A DNA stretch of 64,000 bases, from NCBI GenBank assembly GCA_036563805.1, contig DATCLS010000032.1, forward strand, positions 62,001 through 126,000. Direction: 5' to 3'. The notes below the pieces were generated by a model that did not search any database, had not been told where the DNA came from, and saw nothing but the letters and a program-made list of their open reading frames with translations. This stretch comes from DATCLS01 sp036563805 (GTDB lineage: Bacteria > Actinomycetota > Acidimicrobiia > Acidimicrobiales > VFJN01). Both the position numbers and the translations under genes were made by a program. This document shows positions 33,964 through 41,659 of the stretch, one piece after another (the stretch's first letter is position 1; each line of letters begins with the position of its first letter).

Positions 33964-34335
33964 GTGAGGTTTGTTGTGACGACTGGGGCATCCGAGGACG
34001 ACAGGACGCTGACTGTGAGCGTGACGTCGGGGACGTATGCGCGTCTGGAACAGCGGGCGAGGGCGGCCGACATGTCAATGGATCAGTACGTGTTCGACCT
34101 GGTGATCCATGACGCGTACGCACTTAGCAGGTGGGAGCGGGCACGGGATGACGTGGAGGCGGCCTGCGCGACCGCGGCCTTGGTGCTGACGCCGGTCGGA
34201 TACTTCATGCACGCGGACGTGCTGCTCGCGCTTGCGGCGGCGCTCATCGTGCCGGCGTGGGTGCCGGCACTGATGCGGTACCTGCGACGACGCAAGGCCC
34301 AGCGAATAGGTGCCGCCGAGGCCCCGCTGCGCTGA
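33964..34335 (+). CDS. RHH-like domain fused to membrane helices
   Basis: 123 residues from GTG 33964 (GTG 33976 also possible). The segment LTVSVTSGTYARLEQRARAA plus DMSMDQYVFDLVIHDA resembles an RHH unit. Two hydrophobic helices follow (ACATAALVLTPVGYFMHADV; LLALAAALIVPAWVPALM) and a basic end. A membrane-tethered RHH-type protein is unusual. The preceding 205 nt (33759-33963) hold no clear gene. Confidence 0.5.
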   Translation: MRFVVTTGASEDDRTLTVSVTSGTYARLEQRARAADMSMDQYVFDLVIHDAYALSRWERARDDVEAACATAALVLTPVGYFMHADVLLALAAALIVPAWVPALMRYLRRRKAQRIGAAEAPLR

Positions 34336-34440
34336 CGCACTCCCCCCGCTTTGAGGTCGTGGGAGGCGAAGGGCGACGGCATGTAGGGGAGCGACCAGCG
34401 GGTACCTACTCGTACACGGCGCCCCTGGCAGTAAGCGTCG

Positions 34441-34626
34441 ATGCCGACAGGCAACCGTTTCCGGTTCGTCGTGCGGGCCCTGCCGGCGGGCGACCGGCCC
34501 GGGCTGGAGGGCGGGCTGACCTGGTGGGGCTGGCCGGTGCCGGCGTGGCTGGAGGTGGTCGTCGTGCTGGTCGCCGGCCTGGCGCTGCTGGCCGCCGCGG
34601 CCGTCGCCTTCGCCCGCGACGAGTAG
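34441..34626 (+). CDS. Small membrane protein
   Basis: 61 residues with one hydrophobic helix (WLEVVVVLVAGLALLAAAAV) and a short acidic end. GC usage is like the host chromosome, so the island ends before it. Function unknown. Confidence 0.45.
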   Translation: MPTGNRFRFVVRALPAGDRPGLEGGLTWWGWPVPAWLEVVVVLVAGLALLAAAAVAFARDE

Positions 34627-34686
34627 CCCCGGCGCGACCGTCCCGCGCGCCCGACGCAGCCGGGTGGGCACGGGGCGGCGGGGGCA

Positions 34687-34723
34687 CGGCCGAAGGGCCC
34701 GGCGGACGGGGGACGAAGGTCCC
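34687..34723 (+). promoter_or_regulatory. DosR-like box 11 with an upstream weaker copy
   Basis: GGGACGAAGGTCCC at 34710-34723, and CGGCCGAAGGGCCC at 34687-34700, 23 bp apart centre to centre. They precede the multicopper oxidase gene (ATG 34783, 60 nt from the strong copy). Confidence 0.7.
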
Positions 34724-34782
34724 ACGGCGAGGCGCCCGACGGCCCTGCCGTCCGGCCCGGTTGCGGCGCCACCGTGAGCCCC

Positions 34783-36360
34783 ATGAGCGAGACCATCACC
34801 CCCACCCGCCCCCGCCCCGATCCGGAGAGCGACCACGGCCGGGCCGAGGACCGGCCCGACGGCCGACCCGCCCGGCCGGGCGGCGCGGCGTCGGGCGACG
34901 GGGAGCCCCCGTCCCGCGGCCGGGCCGGGGCGACGCCGGCGGCGCCGGCCGGGGAGCCCGGCCTGAGCGTGGGGTCGTTCGCGGTCGTCGTGGCGGTGCT
35001 GGCGCTGGTGTTCGCCTCGGTAGCGCTCGTCGTGGGCAAGGGCGACGGCGAGGGCGGCGGATCGGGCGGGTCCGCCGGCTCCGGCGACGCCACGACCGTG
35101 GAGCTCTCCGAGTTCGCCATCACGCCGGCCGACCTGTCCGTGCCGGCGGGCGGGAGCCTCGAGGTCACCAACAGCGGCTCGACGCCGCACAACCTCTCGA
35201 TCGAGGGCACCGACATCGCCACCACCGACCTGGCCGCCGGCGAGAGCGAGACGCTCGACCTCTCCTCGCTGGAGCCCGGCGAGTACGAGGTGCTGTGCAC
35301 GATCCCCGGGCACGCCGACTCGGGCATGACCGGGACGCTCACGGTGACCGAGGGCGAGGCCCGCGGGGCGGCGGCCGGCAGCGCGGCCTCCGGCGGGTCC
35401 GGCGACTCGGGCGACGGCGCCGTGTCCGGCCACGACCACGCGGCGATGACCGAGGAGCAGTACGCCGAGATGAGCCGGATGATGAACGAGTCGGTCGAGC
35501 GGTTCCCGGCCGAGACCGAGGGCGAGGGCAACCAGGTCCTCGAGCCCGAGGTCCAGCCGGACGGCACGAAGCTGTTCGAGCTGACCGCCGAGGTCACGCC
35601 GTGGGAGGTCGAGCCGGGCCGCACGGTCGACGCCTGGACCTACAACGGCATGGTCCCGGGCCCCCAGCTCCACGTGGACGTCGGCGACCGGGTCAGCATC
35701 CGGCTGCAGAACAACCTGCCGATGGGCACCGACCTGCACCTCCACGGCATCAACGTGCCCAACTCGATGGATGGCGTCGCCCCCATCACCCAGGACCTCA
35801 TCGAGCCCGGCGAGTCGTTCACCTACACGTTCACGGCCGACGAGCCGGCCGTGGCCATGTACCACGCCCACCACCACGGCCAGATGCAGATCCCGAACGG
35901 CATGCTGGGCACGCTGTTCGTCGGGGAGGTGCCCCTGCCCCGGGGCGAGACCGTCAGCGGCCACCGCATCCCCGGGGACCTGCGGGTCGACCACGAGCTG
36001 CCGCTGGTGCTGAACGACAGCGGCGTCATCGGCTACTCGCTCAACGGCAAGAGCTTCCCGGCGACGGCGCCCGTCACCGCCCGCCGGGGTGACTGGATGC
36101 TGGTGCACTACTACAACGCCGGCGCCCAGATCCACCCCATGCACCTGCACCAGTTCGACCAGATCGTGGTGGCCAAGGACGGCTTCCCGGTCGACGAGCC
36201 CTACGTGGCCGACACGCTCAACGTCGCCCCCGGCGAGCGCTACAGCGTGCTGGTCCGCCTCGACGAGCCGGGCACGTGGGTCTGGCACTGCCACATCCTC
36301 AACCACGTCGAGCGCGAGACCGGCATGTTCGGGATGATCACGGCCGTCGTCGTCGAGTAG
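34783..36360 (+). CDS. Multicopper oxidase with fused N-terminal plastocyanin-like domain
   Basis: 525 residues (GTG 34774 would add three). A Pro/Arg-rich cytoplasmic tail precedes a membrane helix (SFAVVVAVLALVFASVALVV). Next is a cupredoxin with type-1-like ligands (PHNLSIE ... VLCTIPGHADSGM). Two multicopper-oxidase domains follow with trinuclear-cluster histidines (DLHLHGIN, YHAHHHGQM, HPMHLHQF) and the T1 site HCHILNHVERETGM. It is membrane-anchored and faces outward. It could oxidise metal or phenol substrates, or act in NO chemistry; the box places it in the stress regulon. Confidence 0.85.
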   Translation: MSETITPTRPRPDPESDHGRAEDRPDGRPARPGGAASGDGEPPSRGRAGATPAAPAGEPGLSVGSFAVVVAVLALVFASVALVVGKGDGEGGGSGGSAGSGDATTVELSEFAITPADLSVPAGGSLEVTNSGSTPHNLSIEGTDIATTDLAAGESETLDLSSLEPGEYEVLCTIPGHADSGMTGTLTVTEGEARGAAAGSAASGGSGDSGDGAVSGHDHAAMTEEQYAEMSRMMNESVERFPAETEGEGNQVLEPEVQPDGTKLFELTAEVTPWEVEPGRTVDAWTYNGMVPGPQLHVDVGDRVSIRLQNNLPMGTDLHLHGINVPNSMDGVAPITQDLIEPGESFTYTFTADEPAVAMYHAHHHGQMQIPNGMLGTLFVGEVPLPRGETVSGHRIPGDLRVDHELPLVLNDSGVIGYSLNGKSFPATAPVTARRGDWMLVHYYNAGAQIHPMHLHQFDQIVVAKDGFPVDEPYVADTLNVAPGERYSVLVRLDEPGTWVWHCHILNHVERETGMFGMITAVVVE

Positions 36361-36394
36361 CCCCGGTCTCGGGCCGAGCGGCGGCACCCTCCCC

Positions 36395-36426
36395 GGTACC
36401 CGGCATCGGCGCCGATGCCGGGTACC
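36395..36426. repeat. Perfect 32-bp palindrome
   Basis: Left arm GGTACCCGGCATCGGC is followed immediately by its exact reverse complement, with no loop. It lies 34 nt after the multicopper oxidase stop and before the convergent ABC relic. It may be a terminator, a recombination/insertion site or a protein-binding site. Confidence 0.65.
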
Positions 36427-36437
36427 GCCGCGTCCCC

Positions 36438-36707
36438 GGGCCCGACGAGCACCGTCGCTCGTCGCGGAGCGCCTCGGCCGGGTAGACGCGGGCCCGCAGG
36501 GCGGGGAGAAGCGTGCTGGCCAGGGCGGCGAGGCAGACGACCATGAACATCACGGCCAGGGTCGACGCCGTCCAGCGCCCGGACCCCGCACGGCCCCGGT
36601 GTCGTAGGCCTTGGCGACGCCGGTGGCGGCGATGATCGGCGCCGGCCCCCTGGCCCCCGCCGGCGGCCGGGGCCGGCCCGCGAAGCGACGACGGCGTCGC
36701 CGCTCAT
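36438..36707 (-). pseudogene. Deletion relic of a MacB/LolD-type ABC transporter (ATPase start fused to FtsX permease end)
   Basis: Reading leftward on the minus strand, APIIAATGVAKAYDTGAV and, after a frame change, VRALDGVD are the first strand of an ABC ATPase. The next ~120 nt encode TLAVMFMVVCLAALASTLLP and ALRARVYPAEALRDE, the last membrane helix and C-terminus of an FtsX/MacB-like permease. Everything between is gone, so one large internal deletion plus small frameshifts left only the two ends. Confidence 0.7.
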
Positions 36708-36770
36708 CCCGCCATCGTCCGCCCCGGCAACCGAAGGCGACAGGGCCGCACGGCCGGCCGAGGCCGCGAC

Positions 36771-37679
36771 CTACGTCCCGGCCTCGGCCTCGTCGGCCTC
36801 GTCGGCGGCCTCGCCGTCCCGGACGACGACGACCGGGCTGGGGGAGTGCCGGGCGACCTGCTGGCTCACCGAGCCGAGGCGCAGGCCGGGGAACCCGCCG
36901 GCGCCCCGGGAGCCGACCACGACCAGGTCGGCCTCCTTGGCCGCGTCGAGCAGGGCCGCCGCCGGGCGGTCGCAGACGACCGCCCGCTCGAGGGGCCCGG
37001 CCAGGCCGGAGAGGTCCTCGCTCTCCAGCACGGAGGTCACCATGTCGCGGGCGTCCGCCCCGAAGACGTCGGGCCCCTCGACCACCGCGCCGTACGGGTA
37101 GGCGGCGAACGCCGGCGGCATCCAGGCGTGCACGACCCGCAGGGCGCTGCCGCGGGCCCGGGCCTCGCCGATCGCCCAGCGCAGGGCCCGGCGGGCGTGG
37201 TCCGAGTCGTCGACGCCCACGACCACCCGGTCGTGGACTGGCCGGTCGGTCGCCGCCTGGCCGGCGTGGATCACCGCCACCGGGCAGCGGGCGTGGTGCA
37301 GGCACTGGTCGCTGACCGAGCCGAGCAGCAGTCGCTGGAAGCCGCCCAGCCCGCGGGCGCCGACCACGAGGAGCCGGGCGTCGGCGGCCGCCGTGAGCAG
37401 GGCCCGGGCCGGCAGGTCGCAGACAGCCGAGCGCTCGACGGTTCGGGCCGTCTCGGGCCCCACGGCGGCGACCACGGCGGCGTCGAGGGCGGCCAGGGCG
37501 TCGGCGCTGTCGTAGGCGGGGTCGAACCGCTGGCTGCCGTCGGCGTGGTGCTGGTCTAGCAGCCCCCAGGCGAGCACGGCCCGGACCGTCCAGCCCCGGA
37601 GCTCGGCCTCGCGGACCGCCCAGCGCAGGGCCTCGGCGGCCCCCTGCGACTCGTCCACCCCGATCACGATGTCCGCCAT
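36771..37679 (-). CDS. Universal stress protein, tandem UspA domains
   Basis: 302 residues. Domain 1 begins ADIVIGVDESQGAAEALRWA with ATP loop GARGLGGFQRLLLGSVSDQ. Domain 2 begins VVVGVDDSDHARRALRWA with GSRGAGGFPGLRLGSVSQQ. Both loops fit the ATP-binding USP motif. It starts 2 nt after the PPOX gene stop, so the two are one operon under box 12. Confidence 0.9.
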   Translation of the reverse strand: MADIVIGVDESQGAAEALRWAVREAELRGWTVRAVLAWGLLDQHHADGSQRFDPAYDSADALAALDAAVVAAVGPETARTVERSAVCDLPARALLTAAADARLLVVGARGLGGFQRLLLGSVSDQCLHHARCPVAVIHAGQAATDRPVHDRVVVGVDDSDHARRALRWAIGEARARGSALRVVHAWMPPAFAAYPYGAVVEGPDVFGADARDMVTSVLESEDLSGLAGPLERAVVCDRPAAALLDAAKEADLVVVGSRGAGGFPGLRLGSVSQQVARHSPSPVVVVRDGEAADEADEAEAGT

Positions 37680-37681
37680 GG

Positions 37682-38197
37682 TCAGAGCCCCTCTCGGTTG
37701 GGGACCCGGTCGGCCGCGTCGGCGCCGGCCCGGTCCCCGTCGGCTGCGTCCCGGTCAACGGTGTCGTCGGTGACCTCGTCGACGCTCCGGTGGATGCGCC
37801 GGCCGGTCACCTCGCGGGCCTCGATGCGGATCCAGTGGGGCTTGGGCCCGACGCTCCAGTAGCGGAGGTTCCGCTCGGCGACGCGGTGGCGCTCGTCGGG
37901 GTCGGTGAGCTCATGAGCCCGGCCCTTGACCAGCACGCTCCAGCCCTTGTGCCGCTCGGGGTCGACGCCGTCGACCTCGAAGCACACCGCCGGGCTCTTG
38001 GCCAGGCCGGCCAGCTTGGTGCCGGGGTCGGTGCGGAAGACGATCGAGTGGCCGTCGACCATGTGGTTGACGGGGTAGATCTCCGGGGCGCTGTCGACCA
38101 GCACGCCGAGGCGCCCGACCTGGGTCTCGGCGAGGAGGTCCCAGCACTCGGCCTCGCTCAGGTACTCCATCCAGGTGCGGGTGTCGACGGTCCCCAT
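37682..38197 (-). CDS. PPOX-fold flavin/F420-binding protein
   Basis: 171 residues from ATG 38197 (SD GAGGAGG). Split-barrel features: ECWDLLAETQVGRLGVLVDS, YPVNHMVDGHSIVFRTDPGT, FEVDGVDPERHKGWSVLVKG and HWIRIEAREVTGRRIHR. An in-frame GTG at 38224, 34 nt from the box and 4 nt after CATGCT, is a possible leaderless start. The C-terminal ~30 residues are an Asp-rich tail. Confidence 0.85.
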   Translation of the reverse strand: MGTVDTRTWMEYLSEAECWDLLAETQVGRLGVLVDSAPEIYPVNHMVDGHSIVFRTDPGTKLAGLAKSPAVCFEVDGVDPERHKGWSVLVKGRAHELTDPDERHRVAERNLRYWSVGPKPHWIRIEAREVTGRRIHRSVDEVTDDTVDRDAADGDRAGADAADRVPNREGL

Positions 38198-38754
38198 CGC
38201 GCCCTCCTCGGGGGATCTCTCCACGACCAGCATGGGCGGAGTGTCGACCGGCCCCTAGGGCCGAAAGGCCTATCCGAGCGGGGCGGTCGGCCAGGGCGGG
38301 CCGTCGACGGTGTCGGCGGCGGTGTCGGCCCCGTGGGGGGGGCGACGATGCGGTCGTGCTCCATGACCGCCAGCGCCTCGCGGATCGAGACCATGCCCAC
38401 GACCCGGTCGTCGTCGACGACCGGGAGGTGGCGGATGCCGTGGCGGAGCATGAGCATGGCCGCCGCCCACAGGGGGCTGTCGGCCTCGATCGGGAAGGGC
38501 GTGCCGGTCATCGCGTCCCGGACGCGGGTGCGGTCGGGGTCGCGGCCGTCGGCCAGCGCCCGGACGAGGTCGCGCTCCGACAGCACGCCGACCAGCCCGC
38601 CGGGGGCGACGACGGCGGCGGCGCCGATGTCGTGGTCGCGCAGCACCGTGGCCGCGGTGCGCAGGGTCGTGTCGGGGGCCAGCGTGACGGCCGGCGTGCT
38701 CATCACCAGCCGGACCGTGTCGTTGCTGTGGGTGGTGCTCAGTCGGGGGGCCAT
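38158..38754 (-). CDS. CBS-domain pair protein, probable C-terminal frameshift
   Basis: The ORF gives 198 residues. CBS1 is ~12-60 (MSTPAVTLAPDTTLRTAATV ... GVLSERDLVRALA). CBS2 is ~75-130 (MTGTPFPIEADSPLWAAAML ... GMVSIREALAVMEH). After residue ~138 the frame runs through eight C's (plus-strand G's 38335-38342), across the PPOX box and into the PPOX gene. Adding one C would give the more natural end HGADTAADTVDGPPWPTAPL and a stop at 38270, just at the box. So the last ~60 residues are probably an artefact of a one-base loss, real or from sequencing. Confidence 0.75.
   Translation of the reverse strand: MAPRLSTTHSNDTVRLVMSTPAVTLAPDTTLRTAATVLRDHDIGAAAVVAPGGLVGVLSERDLVRALADGRDPDRTRVRDAMTGTPFPIEADSPLWAAAMLMLRHGIRHLPVVDDDRVVGMVSIREALAVMEHDRIVAPPTGPTPPPTPSTARPGRPPRSDRPFGPRGRSTLRPCWSWRDPPRRARWGPSTPAPGWST
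38258..38271 (-). promoter_or_regulatory. DosR-like box 12
   Basis: Minus-strand AGGCCTTTCGGCCC, a variant with good dyad symmetry. It precedes the PPOX-USP operon (ATG 61 nt away; in-frame GTG 34 nt away) and falls inside the read-through tail of the CBS ORF. Confidence 0.6.
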
Positions 38755-38870
38755 CGGGCTGCTCCTCTCGCTGTCTCGGTGTCGCCGCCGGCCTGGCGCC
38801 GGGGCGGACGCGCGATGGCCACCGCCCGGGGCGGTGGCCATCACGGTGGTGGGCTGGGCCCCCATGGGGG

Positions 38871-39491
38871 TTACTGGAGGACCTTGGCGTGCCGCTTCAC
38901 GATCGGCAGGCGGGCCCACGCCCGGCCGAAGCCCCAGCGGTCGCCGGCGTGGGTGACGGCGAGGACGATGAGCGCCAAGGCGTAGATGACGTGGTAGTCG
39001 ACCACCGGGTTGGTGGACATCGACGGCTCGCCGGTCGACAGGTGCTTCGCCAGCGGCCACTCGGCGGCCCACATCAGCGCCATCATGACGGTGCCGCTGA
39101 CGGCGGCGATGCGCAGGCCGACGCCGGCCATGACCGCGACGCCGATGCCGAGCAGGCCGAGCATGAACAGCCAGTCGGCCCAGGCGGCGCCGGCCCACGA
39201 GTGGAACGTGCTCTCGAGCGGGCCGACCGCCACCGAGCTGAGGAACCCCTCGGTGGGGGAGCCGCCGTCGATCCAGGCGTTCTCGGACGGGGTGGCGTAG
39301 CCGAGCCCGAACGTCTTGTCGAGGAACGCCCACAGGAACAGGAACCCGGTGGCGAGCCGCAGGCCGGCGAGCCAGCCGGAGACGGGGCGCCGGGTCTCGG
39401 TGGGGGCTTCCTCGGTGGAGCCGTTGGTGGCGGGACCGGCGGTCCGTTCCTGCGCCAGGTCCTTTTCACCACGGGGTGTGACGATCGCCAT
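38871..39491 (-). CDS. DoxX-family membrane protein
   Basis: 206 residues, four membrane helices: WLAGLRLATGFLFLWAFLDK, WADWLFMLGLLGIGVAVMAG, IAAVSGTVMMALMWAAEWPL and YHVIYALALIVLAVTHAGD. DoxX proteins are quinol-oxidase-associated or thiol-redox membrane proteins. GGAGG precedes ATG 39491. The CBS, PPOX and USP genes follow in the same direction. Box 13 lies 106 nt upstream. Confidence 0.85.
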   Translation of the reverse strand: MAIVTPRGEKDLAQERTAGPATNGSTEEAPTETRRPVSGWLAGLRLATGFLFLWAFLDKTFGLGYATPSENAWIDGGSPTEGFLSSVAVGPLESTFHSWAGAAWADWLFMLGLLGIGVAVMAGVGLRIAAVSGTVMMALMWAAEWPLAKHLSTGEPSMSTNPVVDYHVIYALALIVLAVTHAGDRWGFGRAWARLPIVKRHAKVLQ

Positions 39492-39596
39492 GTGGTGACC
39501 TCCGTGTAGATCCGTCACCGACACCGTCGCCCGTCGGGCCCCCGTTCCAGCAGGGCCCAAGAACCCGTTGTGGGGTCCCGACCGGCCCCCCCGCTC

Positions 39597-39610
39597 GGGA
39601 CCTTCGTCCC
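39597..39610. promoter_or_regulatory. DosR-like box 13 (divergent DoxX / DUF167)
   Basis: GGGACCTTCGTCCC, 106 nt from the DoxX ATG on one side and 74 nt from the DUF167 ATG on the other. A weaker copy, GGGCCCAAGAACCC, lies at 39553-39566, nearer DoxX. Confidence 0.75.
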
Positions 39611-39683
39611 TGGATGTCCCTGCGTGCCGCGGCGGGCGGCGTCGACCGGGCGGCCCGGGGCCGCCGTCTGGTGGGATGAGGGC

Positions 39684-39980
39684 ATGAGCGAGCCGTACGA
39701 GGTCCGGGACGACGGCGCCGTCGTGCTGACCGTCCACGTCCAGCCGGGCGCCGCCCGCAGCGGGGTGGCCGGCCGCCACGGCGACGCGGTCAAGGTCCGG
39801 GTGGCGGCCCCGCCGGAGGGCGGGCGGGCCAACGCCGCCGTGGTCGAGCTCGTCGCCGCGGGCCTCGGGGTCCGGCGGTCCGACGTCGAGCTGCTCGCCG
39901 GGAAGACCGGGCGCCGCAAGCGCCTGCTCGTGCGCAACGCCACCCCCGCCGCGGTCGACCGCTGGCTCGACGGTCGGTGA
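39684..39980 (+). CDS. DUF167/YggU-family protein
   Basis: 98 residues with the family motif GDAVKVRVAAPPEGGRANAAVVELVAAGLGV, then DVELLAGKTGRRKRLLV. It is a small conserved protein of unknown function with a YggU-like alpha/beta fold. ATG 39684 follows GGGATGAGGG. Confidence 0.85.
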   Translation: MSEPYEVRDDGAVVLTVHVQPGAARSGVAGRHGDAVKVRVAAPPEGGRANAAVVELVAAGLGVRRSDVELLAGKTGRRKRLLVRNATPAAVDRWLDGR

Positions 39981-40058
39981 CCGGCTGACCCGCGGGCGTG
40001 GCGGGCCCGCCCGGGCCGGCGGCCGCTCACGCCCTAGTGAGATCTGATTGTGCGGGTC

Positions 40059-40072
40059 GGGACGTTCGACCC
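40059..40072 (+). promoter_or_regulatory. DosR-like box 14
   Basis: GGGACGTTCGACCC, one mismatch. It is 146 nt before the lipoprotein ATG at 40218, further than usual. Confidence 0.55.
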
Positions 40073-40217
40073 TGGCCGACGCCCCCGTCCGCCGGGAGAC
40101 TCGCGGCGCGGATCGGGCCGGACCGGCCGCCTCCCGCGGGAGGGGTCGCTCGGCCCGTCGGTGGTGGCAACCTCCGCCCCCCGGGCGGAGTCGACGACGG
40201 GGTGGACACGGGTGGAC

Positions 40218-41514
40218 ATGGGCGGAAGACGGGGGAGAGGTCGGGCGGTGGCGCGCGCCCTGGCGGCGCTGGCGCTCGGCGGGGTGCTGGCGGCGTGCCT
40301 GCCGGCGGGGGCCGAGCAGGTGCCGTACCGGATGGACGCGTCGAACCAGGCGGGCTGGTGGAAGCCTCTCGACGAGTTCGGCGGCAGCGTCTACGTGGCC
40401 TATGACGCCTGGGGCAGCGCCAAGGAGGGGGGCTCGGCCGACCGCCACACGGTGTACGTGGCGCGGCGGACGGCGTCGGGCGCCTGGTCCCGCGGCTGCC
40501 TGCGGGCCGCCGGCGGGGGATGCGCGGTGTTCACCGACGACATCGGGCACCGCCAGCCGACCCTGGCGATCGACGGCGACGGCTACATCCACGTCTTCGC
40601 CGGCATGCACGGCAACCGCTGGATCTATCACCGCTCGGCGCGGCCCGGGGACCCGACGACGATGGTCGACCGGTCGGCCCAGATGCCCGACCAGGGCGGC
40701 GTGTTCACGTACCCGAACGCGACCCGTACGCCGAACGGGGACATCTACCTCATCATCCGGGACGGGCGGCACGGCCGCCTGTACCGGTGGAACGACGCGG
40801 CCGACGCCTGGTCGCGGGCGGCCACGTTCGCCAGCCAGACCGACCACGTCGTGTACCCGGACGACATCGTCCCGGACGCGGCGGGCGACCTCCACATCGC
40901 CTGGGAGTGGTCCTACGGGGGCGCCAACGGCCTGCGCCACCTGGGCTCCTACGCCCGCTACGAGCCGGCGACGGGGCGGTTCTTCGACGCGGCCGGCCGG
41001 GAGCTGGCGGCGCCCATCGGGACCTCGAGCACCGCCGTGTACCAGCCGCTGGTGGCGGGGGAGCGGCAGACCGACCGGGGCGGCCCCGGCAACCCACCCG
41101 GGTTCCAGACCGCCAAGCTGACCATCGACCCGGCCACGGGCCGCCCCCTGGCCGCCTACCGGATGCGGGTCACGGCCGGCGGCCGCTTCCAGGTGCGCCT
41201 GGCCCAGTGGGACGGGACGGCCTGGCGGCGCCAGATCGTCTACGCCGGCACGTACACGACGTGCGCGGCCGTGGACGTGACGATCCACTCCGGGCGGCCC
41301 CCGGGTCTACTACGCCAAGACCAACGTGCCCAGCGGCCACCAGGCGTTCGCCGCGGTCCGCCAGCCGGACGGCCGGTGGGTGGAGGACCCGCCGCTGCTG
41401 CCCGGCGTGCGGGTCGAGCGGCTCGCCGTCGTCCAGCGGGGGGCCGTCGACTGGGTGTATTTGGCGGCGCCGGGCCCGCGGGCCCTGTTCCTGCGGCGGA
41501 TCTCCCTGGTGTGA
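40218..41514 (+). pseudogene. BNR-repeat-like lipoprotein gene with a +1 frameshift
   Basis: From ATG 40218 a lipoprotein signal (ALAALALGGVLAAC) precedes a BNR/neuraminidase-like propeller (VYVAYDAWGS; QPTLAIDGDGYIHVFAGMHG; YPNATRTPNGDIYLIIRDGR; DIVPDAAGDLHIAWEW; AKLTIDPATGRPLAAYR). At about 41297-41304 (CGGCCCCCGGG) one extra base shifts the frame. The protein resumes in another frame as VYYAKTNVPSGHQAFAAVRQ to a stop at 41514 (RALFLRRISLV). Without the extra C the protein would be ~431 residues. Real pseudogene or homopolymer error. Confidence 0.7.
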
Positions 41515-41577
41515 CCGGGCGTGGCCGGGCTGGGCGCCGTCGGTTGCTCTCGTCTCCGGCTCACGGGGGCGGGAAAG

Positions 41578-41591
41578 GGGACTTTCGGCCC
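41578..41591 (+). promoter_or_regulatory. DosR-like box 15
   Basis: GGGACTTTCGGCCC, the copy nearest the M. tuberculosis DosR consensus as I recall it. It is 69 nt from ATG 41660. An in-frame GTG at 41624 lies 33 nt away behind CACCAT. Confidence 0.8.
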
Positions 41592-41659
41592 TGATGGGCC
41601 GGGCCGGGGCGCCGCCACCATGGGTGTCCCGGACAGGGATGCACGAGGAGGTGCCCGCC

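Larger units (their letters stand above)
30237..34340. mobile_element. Putative genomic island without recognisable integrase
   Basis: The island starts exactly where the ABC ATPase remnant is cut. Codon use is less GC-biased than in the flanks (more A/T at third positions, fewer shadow ORFs). The cargo (SLOG protein, XRE regulator with TPR-like region, small ORFs, DUF574 methyltransferase, RHH proteins) is typical of Streptomyces-like accessory DNA. No integrase, att repeat or tRNA target was found, so the mode of entry is unknown. Confidence 0.55.

Noticed and set aside
30237..34340. An integrative element with integrase, tRNA target or CRISPR/restriction cargo
   Set aside because: No recombinase, tRNA, att repeat, restriction enzyme or CRISPR repeat could be found; only composition and gene content support an island.
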